NCBI RefSeq assembly: GCF_037392515.1
Contig: NC_090295.1
Span: 18,926,001 to 18,990,000, forward strand
DNA from: Haliotis asinina
Taxonomy: Eukaryota; Mollusca; Gastropoda; Lepetellida; Haliotidae
Direction: 5' to 3'
Length of the DNA stretch: 64,000 nt
The notes below the pieces were generated by a model that was not told where the DNA came from, made no database searches, and saw only the letters and a program-made list of their open reading frames with translations. Position numbers and translations under genes: made by a program. Below, in pieces: positions 51,201 to 64,000 of this stretch. Every line of letters starts with the position of its first letter. Positions within the stretch are counted from its first letter, which is position 1.

Positions 51201-54200
51201 TGCATGAACGTTTTCACAAAATTTCTTTATTTACATATTTCAACAATGACAATTCAAACATTTCCTGGACACATGTTTTCAGGGCTTGTACTACATGGTC
51301 TATGACGGTCCCAACGAAAGATACCTCCTCACCGGCGACCGCTTTAAGAATTTATACGGCACCACGAAAGTAATCTACGACTACAAGAAGGTGAGGGGAC
51401 AGATGATGTGCTTTACAACAGTTACGGGACTTGATTGATTGTTGTTTGACGCCACACTCGACAATATTCCATCTGTTTCATTGGATGTTGATCAGACAAT
51501 CCAGTGATCAACTGCATGAACATTGATCTTCGCAGTTGGCATACCACGGCATGTGTCAACCAAATCTGCGAGACTGGATTCATGATAAACCGCGACGTGG
51601 TATCCCAGTGGATAGAATGAATCAGTTTAATTTACTTTTATGTAACCTTCTTTCGTTCCTTTGTTTTTAAGGGTTAAGCTTATTCTCTTACTTATTTTCA
51701 CTTTCAAGACATATACGTCTTTCTGTGAAAATAATGATGACTATGAGCCTATGTCAAACAGACTGGTTATTTAACATTTGGAAACAATATTGTTTGTTTA
51801 CAGGGAATTGCTTACAACATAGACGTGCAGCAACGTACCTGTACAACATTCCCCCTTCAAGGAAAATTCGAGGATCAGGAGAGCGTTTGTGTTCCACGTA
51901 AGTCATTTCAAATTAGATATTTCAATGTTCTGTCCACAGACCACAACTTTCGATCAAAATTCAGAGTAGGCATCCCATTACATTGGAATTTCTTAAGTGT
52001 ACACTAAAACGGTCATATAACCTTAAGAAATAGATTGTGTGCCATCACGACATCAAAACCCACTGGTTTACTTCGTTTAGATGGCCTCTGTTCGCCCAGC
52101 AGAAAATGGGTACCTGGTGGGATAAGTCATGTAACTATAACCATCTTGCGCCTCACAGGCAGCTTGGGTTATCCTGGGTAGTAATGATCAGAATGTAAAT
52201 ATATAGATTGCATTTAATAGATGCAATGATTTACGACTTCTTTTAGATTGCAAGAATATTGCTGATCCATTTGTGACCGCCCTCAAATTTGTGGTCGCAT
52301 CCTGTCTTGAGTTCAAAATTGCCGCTGTTCACACAGCGGAAAATGGCTGTCCGGCGGGTACCGTTGACCATTGTCCTTCTAACACCCCACGTACAGCTTG
52401 GGTTATTCGGGGTAATAATGAATGTTTTGATTGCACGCTATGGTCAAGACATTAAGTTACATTTACTTATTATAGCATTGTTAACGTTATCTTGAATAAT
52501 AATGTTCAATCTCAGGCGACGCTGTTTACACCAGTCGTTCAGCATATGGCTTCGATCAAGGCGCGCTCCCTTCATGGTCATACGAGTACAACAGGACCCA
52601 TCCCGACGGGAGGCACCAGAATGTCGTGACAACTGTGACGAAGTTGGACTGCATACCAATACTCACTATAACGATCTCCACAGACGCAGCAGGTTGGTAT
52701 GGAGAGTTAGGAGAGAATAAGTGTGTGAGTGTGTTTAGTTTTACCCCGCTTTTAGCACTATTCCAGCAACATCACGGCGGGTGACACCGGAAATGGGTTT
52801 CACACACTGTAGCCATGTGGGGATTCAAACCTGGGTTTTCGGCGTAACAACCAATTGACTTACCGATAGTAGTTAATATTTAGCGTCACATTGCAACATT
52901 TCAAAAGCAATAAATTCAGAGTGTAAACACCTGTCGTCGATGAACAGTAAAATATGTAGTTATACATTATTATAAAGCTGTCAGCGAAGAATAGTATGAT
53001 AAGATTAAATTAATTAAAACTAGTGTCACTTGCTTAACCATTTCCAAACAAAGCAATATACAATCGGGCTTGTAGGTAGATCGCAATGCTTGAGGCCATA
53101 TGGACTTACATTACTCTTGAAACTTGCATGGAATCCCAGCTGGATTCCATAAGCACTTTCGGCAGTATGAGTGAGTGATGGGGTGTGTGTGTGTGTGTAT
53201 GTGGGGGGGGGGGGGGGGGGGTGAGCTTTATAGAGTGGGTGACCGCAATACTTAGTGAGTGAGTGAGTGAATATGTCCTTACCCATAAAGGTTTGGGTTA
53301 GAATTAGTTTTCACTGACCTATGTTTTTCGTAAGAGGCGACTAACGAGAGTAAATGGTCAGGATCACTCTTGACACATGCCGTCGTATCCCAAATACGGA
53401 GGTGGATGCTCATGATATTGACCATTGATATTGATATTGTCTGGTGAAGTCTCATTTATTTACAGACCTCTGCCGCATAGTCTGATTTTAGATGAGGGCT
53501 AAACAACTAACAAAAAGTCAAACTAATATATACTTTCTCTCCAGGAGGAAACTCTCTTCACATACTCGGATACAACGACTTCTTTCCAGGCATCAGAGAT
53601 ATCAGCATGTTGGAAATTCCGTCATACTGCCCTGCCTGATACTGTAGGTATGTCGAAAATAACGATCGCTTTTGGCAGTCGTGTGACTGTAGGGCATCAG
53701 CTTGTAACATATCACTCAATAATATACAAACATTCACTGTGTGAAAAAAAAATAACAATGGTTCACTTGAAGACAAAACAACGAACACCATATATGTCCA
53801 TTTCTGTAACTAACACAAATGTAACAGCAACTATTATACCGAAATGGAATTGGTCTTCGGATTAGAATAGGTCTTCAGTAACCCATGCTGATAAGAAGCG
53901 ACTAACGGGATCCGGTGGTCAGGCTCGACTGATTTTGTTGACAGACGTCATGTTATCTCAGCTGTGTACATTGATGCTTGTGCTGTTGATCACTGGATTG
54001 TTTGGTGCAGACTCGATTTTTGACTGCCACCATGTAGCTGGAATGTTGCCGAGTGCGTGTTAACCAACAAAACATCCACATGGCTATAAGCTGTAACTAC
54101 ATGAGCCTGTATATTTTTTCTGTTTCAGACTGTTCCAGAAAAGAAAGACCAGGATCCATCGTAAACACATCTCTATGAAAATCTCCATGTTTCCCCTGAT

Positions 54201-57200
54201 AATATACCAATAAAAATATCAGGGATGGCAATATTCCGCATATACGCGGATTTAAATGCAAATTAACCGATCCTGGACCCTGCTATCGTCTTGCGGCCTC
54301 TATTCCCCCAGCTGATATTTAGATTGAAATCACTCTCATCCGTTGCCATCCCTGTAAAAATAAGAAAAAGTGTCTTATTTTGTATTGATGCTTATCGACA
54401 ATGCTACACGTCTTAGGTTCGGGACTAGACAATCCGGTGAACAGCGTGAGCATCGAAATCAGCAGTTGGGATACGATGACATGCGTTAACCAAGTCAGCA
54501 AGCCTGACCATCCGATCTTATTAGTCGCCACTTACGACAAGCATAAGTTACTGAAGATCAGTTTTAACGCAGATATTCACTGGTGCTATATGCAATTATA
54601 TTATAAAAAGTATTTAACCAGAAATGGGCTTCACACATTGTTCCCTTGTGGGGAACCTAACCCGGGTAAGGCATGACTATCAAACGCTTTACCCACTGTT
54701 CTACCCCAACAGACCTAAATCTTCAAGAACAATCAGCATGTGAACAAATTATCTGAGCGTGTAACACAAGTCAAAACATTGAGAACACAACAATCTCGTT
54801 TCCAATTCTGACTGTATTTCGTCCTATTGCGCAACTTAGTGAAATAACCAATCCTGAATTTTAGACTTATTCATTTAACTGGATGCATAAATACTAAACA
54901 GTATGATTTGATACATCCAGGCACTTGTATATTGCAAGACTACACTCCGTGTAATCCCTGCAAATACGTCGCACAGCGAACTCTTACAAACGGAAACATG
55001 GAATTCTTGGAAATCTCCAAACGAAGCTCTGTTGCTAAAAAAGTTTGCCAGTCTGGTACGTAATTGATATTATATAAATTTCATTGTGCGGTATAGAACT
55101 ACACTGAGTAAGCGGAACACACAACAAAACACATAACAGGTGTAACCAGCGAGACAGATGCATTGTGAATCATTTTACGTCCTCATCAAACAGTGACAAT
55201 CTGTGACGTCTTAGTTATGGGCTTTAGTCTGTTTACAATGAAAACGTACCAATGAATTTCACTTAAAACATAAAAGTAAAACCATCGAATAAAGTGGATC
55301 ACACAATTGTATTTATCTTACGCTAACAGTTGTTTAAGAAACGATCATAAGTTCAAAACGCTATTCTTGGTTTGTATTTCAAGGGGGTAAGCACAGTAAT
55401 TGGAACAGTTAAAAACAGGCACGTGCGGTACATGATGAGTGTTGACTTAGACCAACCCTACTACCTGTTTCATTTATTGTGCATACCCCCTTGTAACACA
55501 AACCAGTAGCAGTGATTCGAATCTATGAAACTTTTATCACAAGTTGAATGTAATTTTCAGATTTAAATGTTCAATTGCCAAGCTAAACTTCGCATTGTTT
55601 ATTTCACTTTATTGGATTTCCATTTTTGTTTAACCCAAAAATCTACAACTTAATAAACGCTGCTCATTTTCAAACAAAGCTTTGGAACTTGGTTAGAATG
55701 AACATAATTGAATGCAATTTTCAAAATATATGTCTATTTTTTTTTAAAAATTGCAAAGTACGTTTCTGCACCCACTAGGGTGTGTGGGAGTTAAGTTCTC
55801 CAGATATTATCTGCTATCTTTATTTAACAAAAGTGATATTTTACTTGTTAATTCTCATCAATTCTCTCTACTGAGACGTATATAAATTGTAGTCTGGACA
55901 TGTTAGATTTTATCAATTCATTTAAGCACGAATAATCAAAGTGTCATGTTGTTCAACACTGTCATTAACAGTTGACCTGATAAATATAGAAGCATCATCG
56001 CAAATGTTTTCCTCTATAATTTAGACAACATGTATCTTCTAAACTCTACAAAGATTACACATTAGTCATGGTGTTTCATGATCATACTGTGTTCAAGTCA
56101 TTTACACTAATGTCAAAAAAAGTATACAGCGTGTTTGACCAAACTTGAAGGAAAACAAAAGCATATATGAATTGAACATCTGCTTAATTTCGATAGAGTA
56201 CTATTCAGTTCTACAGAAAATTTACCATTTGACTGAGACTGACAGACACATGGTATCACAGTCTGAACTTTTACACAAATCCACAAGGCTTTTTTTCATC
56301 CTGACAAATGTCATAGTGAGTGTGTCAATCATTGGTGTCAAAACATCCCAAACCATTGATGACGTAAGACAATAAATGACGTCAGACCTGGTCCGCCGCC
56401 ATTACTGAAGGAGACATTGTTCCAGTTGTTAAGCGATGACAGGTGGAGGTGTTAGTTTTCTGGTTTGTCGATCCTGGTAGTACCAGGTTTAGTATTATAT
56501 CGGTTTAATGTGAGAAGAACATACTTTCCACAACAAAACAACCATGTAAGCCCAAAGCAGAAACTTGTTTGTCAGTCTTGCTGCATGAGGCTTTGCTATA
56601 TTGTGTTGGTAGACAATGCCACGCCATTGTTGCTTGATAAAATTAATTTCAACACAACTAATTACAAAACTTTATACCTATATCTTCGAGCATTCACGTT
56701 GCCTGCAGGAATAATCAAAAGACCCGTTTTTAGATTGCCTCAGAACACTACCCACACCATAGTGCTACCAGTCAGACGTCAACGCAGTACAGAGTTAAAC
56801 GTTCACTTACTCGTCTGTAAACACGATCCGGGCTGTCAAACCTGTTCAACTAAAACCTACCCTCGTCAGTGAACATCTTACGTTTCCAATCACGCATCAG
56901 TCACTTACCTGGACCATGACAATTGACGACGTCGGTTTTGAAGAGTCAGACTTAAAGCTGATGTGTTCTGTGGAAGGATCGACGTGCTGCGGTCGCTCGA
57001 CGTCGCGGAACTCTTAATGTCAACTTATGCAGTGTCATTTCAGGAATGAATTGTCCGGGTGAACATCAGCAGACTTTGTCACACATGGTCTCATAGACCT
57101 TGCATTCACTTCATTTTTGTATGTTTGTGAATTTGTATGTAACAGGTAAGAAATTATTAAATGTCTGCATTTTAGGTCGTGTAGTCAATACAAAACAATT

Positions 57201-60200
57201 TTTCGTCAACTGTCACTTAGTATCTGTAAATAAAAATCCTGGTGACCATCCAATGCTATGCACGCTATTGAGGTGCGGTTACGAATCATATCTAAAATCA
57301 TAATTTTGATTATCCTTGCACAAATAAAGTATTGGTCAAGTACATTACACAGAAGAAAATGTTTATTTGGAAAAAATAGGCTGTTACAGAAGATGATTTT
57401 GAAAACGTAACGCTGAATGTTTCAGACCTGCCACCATTTTGATTTCACACATGTCCAATTGTCCTCATACTGGTGGAGCAACTCCAGAACAACTACTCCA
57501 CCACTGTATACTACTCTCTCTCTAGCTTATACATAAATGTCGAAAAGTACTTGTGAGTATCATTTTCAGGATAACTCTCAAAATTTTGCACCCCACTGGC
57601 GTGCATGGGGGTTATGTTAAAGTAAAATTCATACATACGTTTTCCATGCAAACAGACTACACACCTCGCCATAAAAATGCATGGTGTTATTAAAGTTTAA
57701 AATGAAAATTCATTTGTAAATATCATTTTCTTATGAAACAAAGGATTGGAATTCAGTGTAACCAGAGTTGTTTGTGGTGTCTATTTTTACTTTAACACCA
57801 GAGCGGCTGAAATGTTGGTAATAGTCTGAGCATAAAGATACCCGATGTTTCGGTATAAATTTTCTCTTAATTCAGGGGATGGTGTGGTACACAAGTGACT
57901 AAGTGTTGTATAAGGGCTCAAATACCAGGAAATCCACCATTTTGTCTCTGACGTCATCGAACACATGTTTGACTTCATTGGTCTAGGAGACAATGGTCTT
58001 GAAGAACACTTTGTTGGTGACTCATCTAGCTGACATCGCCGTGGGAAAAGGGTTCAAGGTGACACGCAGTTAATGACAGTGGACCCTGTGGTATGACACA
58101 TCTGTTGTGACGCACACCGACTGAGAGGTTAATGACAGTGGACCCTGTGGGAAACGATCTGTAGTGACTGACGGTTCAATGACCGTGTGGGGAACGGCAT
58201 GATGCATCACATCATCCCATCACGCCATCAGTTTTGACCAATCAGCATAGAATTCAATTTTCAGTACCACAAACTGGTTTGATCCGGTATAGAGTGGGAA
58301 TATTTAAACCTCTGTGACAATGACTGGAGGTTATCACTAACTACATTTTACACAATATTTACATTTTTCCATACTCAATAACCTTTTCTGTTGCACGTGG
58401 AGAAAATCTCAATGCCCGCGCCGTTGAGCCGAAGGGTTTACTCAGCCAAGGTGTAATATATCTCCTGTTATACTCTAACATTAGTCTGTCTCACCTTCCC
58501 TGGACCATACAGTCTGCCATGGGTTCCTTTGCAATTTAAATAGGTTTGTTTGGGACCATATATATGCAGAGATTAAACATTTGTCTATTCTAACGAGCAC
58601 ACAGATATGTAAATATACGGGTTCAGTTCAGTAGGTTTTATGACACATTTGTTAAATGCCACATGTAAATGCTAAATGAAAATTGTTTAAGCTTGTCTTT
58701 ACCATCACCAACTAATGAAACATTCAAACTTACCGCTAGGCCGTCGGCACATTATACTGTCCAGTCATCAGTGTATCCTGCCTGGGATTGCCAACATATG
58801 TTTGTGGTTGTTTCAAATTCCATAAATTCAAGGATGTTATTAAAATGTTATATCTCATATGTTTATGATTGCTTAAATGAATCAGTCACCAACTCACATA
58901 AGATGAAAATACACTTCCATGGCATTTGCATAAAGCCATCTCTCTTACAGTGCAACACAGCTGAGACAAATTGTTTATTTTTTCCTTTATTCATGTGAAT
59001 GTAGGCCATCGGCCCATGGTACAGATACATTTGCAGCCTTCAGGCTGCGGTGACGCCGAAGATTAAAGTAGACTTGCACAAATCTCTAAGGTAATCCTTC
59101 AAATGATGTGAAGTTTTTAACAAGACTAATGTCATGAACTATAACAGATTTAAACACACACACTGCCGTAGGCTGTAGCTATGTAGCAGACTGTTCATCC
59201 TCCTCCTCCTCCTCATCATCATCAGTGAGGTGCTGTAGCTATGGCTTGCTTTTGTAAAGTTTTGAAAACATCATCAAACACATTGGTCGAGTCTTGTATT
59301 TTCTTCAGTAATTCATGCGTCTTTGGACCCCACAGCATATGGTATAGATAAGTAATAAATCAAGCATACGTCTCTTTTGCTCCCACATTCATCTGCTTGC
59401 TCACCCACATGTTGCTACTGCTGCTGCTGCTGTTGTAGCTGCTGCTCCTTGAGATCTTCTCGTGAATGTTTTGTTCCAATATGACGGGATTAGTCATGGG
59501 CCCAAACATATTGTTTAGAGCATACGGGACAGGGATGCATGTTCACAAGTCTACAGTCCTACTAGTAATGATACCTTTAGCCTTTTGTCTCGGTTTTCGC
59601 TAAAATCTCTTTTAGCTATAGACTACACTTTCTCTCTTCAACCTGCCTTTAGCCTGTTGAACGACTTGTTGGGTGGGCGGTGGGAGAAACAAACGTGTCT
59701 GTGGAAGGGGGTACATCCATCTTGACCCCTTGCTTTTCGTAATAGATGACATAACCATCCACATTAGTAAAGAGATTTTGGGATAGCGCTTGGCCTGCAA
59801 ATAGTAATGTTGGCACATTTCTTAGGGTGGTGGAATCGAAATAAAAATAAAAAAAATATCTTAGGGTCTCCAGTATCTCCTGTTCATTTTGTTTTTCCAG
59901 TTGAATATTGACTCTCAGGTTGCAGATCAAGTGTCACTGTCACGGCGACACGGCTAAATGAAGGCTGTGAACGGTGGTATTCTCCAACAGTTGTGCACTA
60001 GCCACGGCAAGAGACTTCCTTTTTTCTTACTCCATTATACCTTTGCATCCACTTCAGTATAATAAACCTGGCTTGGTTTTTGTTGTTGTTTTTTTCTCTA
60101 ATATATAAATACAAGAGTGAGTGAGTAAGCGAGTTTAGTTATACGCCACACTCAGCAACATTCCAGCTACATGGCGGCGGTCTGTAAATAATCGAGACCG

Positions 60201-63200
60201 GACCAGAGAATTCAGGGTCCAACAGCATGAGCATCGACCTGCGCAACTGGGAACCGATGACATTTTTCAACCAAGTCATCGAACCAGAACACCCTATCCC
60301 GTCAGTCGCCTTTTACGACAAGCATAGTCGACTTTTAAGGCAAGCATGGGTTGCTGAAGGCCTATTCTACTCCGGAACATTCACGGGTATATACATACAA
60401 CAATATTCACTAAATGCACTATGCTCTTTCAATCTTAACTTTCTGGTCAGGTAGAATGTATGAAGCTATTGTACAATTCTAATTTTAAGCATATAACTCT
60501 TGTGGAAGACCTCATGGTCTGTGTCAGAACTCTCAGACCTCGGAACTCTTTATTCTCATGAGATAAAAATACATACATTTACATAACATACAAGACAGCA
60601 TCATACATGGTAGTAAGATGTAAGATAGCGATTTCATTTTTCAAAATGCGTTATTTCAGTAATTTAGAAAGGCCTTTAAGGTCGCTTATGCTGGTAGTAG
60701 ACAAGAGCTTTTTATGAATTGACACATTTGGGAATTCTGGGTATTTCGTGTTCCGAGATTGTTGTTGCAGTTGGAGAAAAGCTTCACATCTGACCAAATA
60801 GTGAAACTCATCTCCAACAGCGTTTGATACACAAAACGGACATTGTCGGTCTTCACGTGGAATGCCCAAGCATCGGCCAGTCTCAATTGGCACATTTTGG
60901 TTAAATGTTCTAAACTTCAAAATAGGGTAGTATATAGTTTTTGGAAGACGAAGATATTTTTCTAAGATTGGTTGGGTTTTGAAATATTTATAGTAATCCT
61001 CCTTAGAACTTGAATCAACTTGAGACGTCCAATTTGGAAAGAACTGCGCTCTGTAGGTGTTTTCGACCACTGAAACAAGCCCATTACATGCCTCTACTCA
61101 GAAAATTAATCCCTAATTACTCCCTGTAGATAAATTGTGATGTAGTTCACACGACGTGTAGTTCTATGGGAGTGAACCATTGGACCAACGTTTGGAAGGA
61201 ATCCAGGCAGTCGGCGTGACGAGCTAACGTATTAAGTACAATCCGTTTGATTTCATTTTAGACAGATGAACAGCTCACTAACACAAAATCTAATAACCAC
61301 AGCAAACCCACATTTTCCACAGTCGCATGAAATCGACAGACCAAGTTTAATGATTTGGACACTCGATTCAAAACGTTGCTCAACAAACGATCAGTATTTT
61401 GTTGTCACTTTTCGTCGTATTTTTTAAGATGGGGACAACTTGTTGGCAGAACAGTCAGGTGTGCGAGCTGCACATGTGGAATGTAAATTTCACCACACAC
61501 GAGTGTTGTATACCTGGCTGAATTTCAGTGTGGAAAGGTAGCGATAAAAACAGGAACATATTTAACACGTTTTACATTTTGCACCTGGTTTAAGTTTTGG
61601 TTAACATATTCATTTCTCTTAAAAGTCTTTTGTTTGAAATGATTGACATGCCTTTAATATACATCACAAATTCTTTCAAATCGCGATTGTCAAGACGTTG
61701 CGTCGTGTGGACTTCTGACAAGTCTTTGCTTTCCTTTACATCAAAATCGTATTTACTGATTTAAAGAACAACTAAAGTTTGATTGTCTGTCTTTATTGAA
61801 CAAGACTTGCTTCCAAGTCTGTTCTCTACTGATGCCAATATCCTCCGGTATATCCTCTTATGTTAGTTTCCATCTTGTTTACCAACACACTGGTGAGGCG
61901 AAATAGGGTTTAACGTCGTACTGGAAAATATCAGACTCATATCAGACTCGTGAATGTGTGACTGGCTGCTTGTACTAACCAAGACTTCGACCGGTTTGAT
62001 AGTGCTAGCGCACTGAGATACCACGCCGCAGTTAATCACGAATGATATTGACTACCCCACTTAGACACATTATAGCCCGAGCCGTCCTTGCTGTACCGAT
62101 ACCCTCAGCGTCACATATGGACCAAGAAGTACCATATTTTGACGTCTTTTTGTATGACGCAACCGGAGATCCGCTCTCCAAATGGACCGACATACTGCTA
62201 TGTTTCATTTGTTCGAGTCTCCATTGATTTGATGATGTCCTATAACACTTGAGTCTTGAATGTCGTCAGAATGGGAAATTCTGGCGATTACTGGAAATTC
62301 GAACTGATTCGAAGAACTTTTTATCAAATTCCGAATGCATTGTAACTATTCGAATGAATTCTTGTAACATTCCCGTTTATTGTGAACATGTTCAAAACTC
62401 TCGATCGAGGTACATTCGGTATGAAAAAAGATCACCCGCCATTTGAGGTACATTCGAACTGCATTCTAAGTACTTTTACAGCATTCTAATTACATTCAAA
62501 GTATTCTTTTTGCACTCTAACTGCACTGTAAGTATTCTAGACATACACGAGGGAGAATAAAAGAGAAAAGTCACTTCAAATTCTATTTTTGACATTCCCT
62601 CTCGAATGGGTTTCGAATTTTGGATTTATTTATGTGACTGATTCTCCTTGATTTTTGACAGTTTGTCATTTCGATATAAGTGTGAAGGAGGGGAAGCACC
62701 TTCGGGATACGAGACTACGGTGTCGACCATCAATCACACACTCCGGTCACGTCAGTAGACACATAAAACAAAAGATATTTGGTATGTAAGAACATAAGAA
62801 CCTAGAATGTTGTACTTACAGTAAAGATAGTAGTTTTAATTTTCATTCCGTAAATTTACAGACTGCATAAACGTGTCATCTGAGCGTTACAACTGCATCA
62901 CGTGACGCTCTCCGGAGTGTATAAAAGAGAAACGGTTCGAAAAGGAGTTTATCAGAGAAATTGTCACAGATACATCTACAACGAAACACTTCCAGAATGA
63001 TCCTGCAAGTAGTACTACTCCTCGCTTGTCTGTCTGGTGCCATTGCCAGCACCGGTGTCTGTTGTCCTCCATCCCGTTTCAACGCATTCCAGTACGTCAC
63101 CATTGTCAACTCTACCACAAGAATACGTGTAAGTATAGCTTCTGTTAATCTTCCTTGGCTTATGGAGAAACTCTCTTCTTTTCGTAAACATAAATCTGCA

Positions 63201-63637
63201 TGGGGATGGGCGATCCAATAGCCTAGAGGTTAAAGAGCTAGCTCGTCACTCCTAAGGCCCAGGTTCGATCGGGCATAATGGGTACACGTGGGTAAAATGT
63301 GTGAAGACCACCTTAGTGTACAAGTCGTGAAATTTTGTTAAAAGTGGCATAAAACCATACGTAGCACACACTCACTGGCATTACGATATAATGTCATTGT
63401 ATTTTGAAATCATCTTTACCATTATGAAGCAGAAAATTTAAATATAGCAGGAAAGGATCTTTTGATTTGTCATGTTTTGGCACACTCGTTGACCGACAAA
63501 GTGGCCGCATTCTTAACAGAGAGGAGTGGGATCTGAATACTTGTTGTCTTGCAGTATAGCGCATGAATTGGTATTGTTTTAATTGTTATTGTTATAACGT
63601 CAGGGTATCTTTCGGAAATCGGCCACTGTACCGACAA

Positions 63638-63699
<62 letters not shown>

Positions 63700-64000
63700 A
63701 GTTCAATTTGGTTGAGTACAATGTGAAATATACAGAGAGAAATAAATAAAGGATCACAGAAAAATTCCTTTAATATTTTCCAGTGTTATTGTTAATGTCT
63801 GGCCTAAGAGTTAAAACATTTAGAAACAGGTGTGGCATTTATCTTGCTCCAGACTGTGTTAGGTACTATTACAGCATTACAGTTCTTGAAATGTCATGGC
63901 CACCTTTTGATGTTCACAAAATTTCTTTATTTATATATTTCTACGATGATATTTCAAAAATCTCCTGGACACATGTTTTCAGGGCTTGTATTACATGGTC

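Overview
This window is animal nuclear DNA, almost certainly from a gastropod mollusc and most likely an abalone (Haliotis)-like vetigastropod. Reasons: genes are split by canonical GT-AG introns; dozens of copies of two SINE families end in (TCAC)n; one gene is a secreted ependymin-related protein (a family expanded in molluscs) and another is a secreted multi-domain C-type lectin; microsatellites and decayed transposons fill the rest. No prokaryotic gene, rRNA or intact tRNA gene was seen. The genus is inference.

Layout. 1-8.1 kb: intergenic, full of SINE copies (nested, and in one case head-to-head), plus an inverted pair of a conserved coding-like segment (about 1.75 and 3.6 kb). 8.1-30.6 kb, minus strand: one 22-kb lectin gene assembled here by hand. 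It has a signal-peptide exon (30.56-30.61 kb), four C-type-lectin half-domain exons making two CTLDs (24.88-25.12, 22.79-22.97, 18.65-18.93 and 14.43-14.59 kb), a Thr-rich mucin-like exon (12.70-12.84 kb) and a final Cys-rich antistasin-like exon (8.14-8.24 kb). Every junction whose two sides could be read is phase 1. Its introns hold an 0.8-kb foldback element, a dead Tc1-like transposon inside another repeat, members of a TIR element family, and two large minisatellites. Each minisatellite starts exactly at the 3' end of a CTLD exon and repeats the exon end together with its splice donor. This is the most unusual signal in the window.

30.6-45.5 kb: repeat-rich intergenic DNA with a Tigger/pogo-like remnant, a full-length SINE with perfect target-site duplication, a non-LTR retrotransposon tail, an IS630/Tc1-type element with about 240-bp inverted repeats, and a Penelope-like element fragment with its GIY-YIG end. 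45.5 kb to the end: a tandem duplication with a period of about 15.7 kb. Copy 1 holds a complete ependymin-related gene (five coding exons, 201 aa, plus a 3'-UTR exon; 47.15-54.2 kb). Copy 2 starts at 62.997 kb and runs off the window in exon 2. The promoter/exon 1 block is almost identical between copies, while the DNA upstream has diverged clearly.

The two genes share no visible pathway; both encode secreted glycoprotein-type products. All coordinates, splice sites and similarities were read by eye; no database search or alignment program was run.
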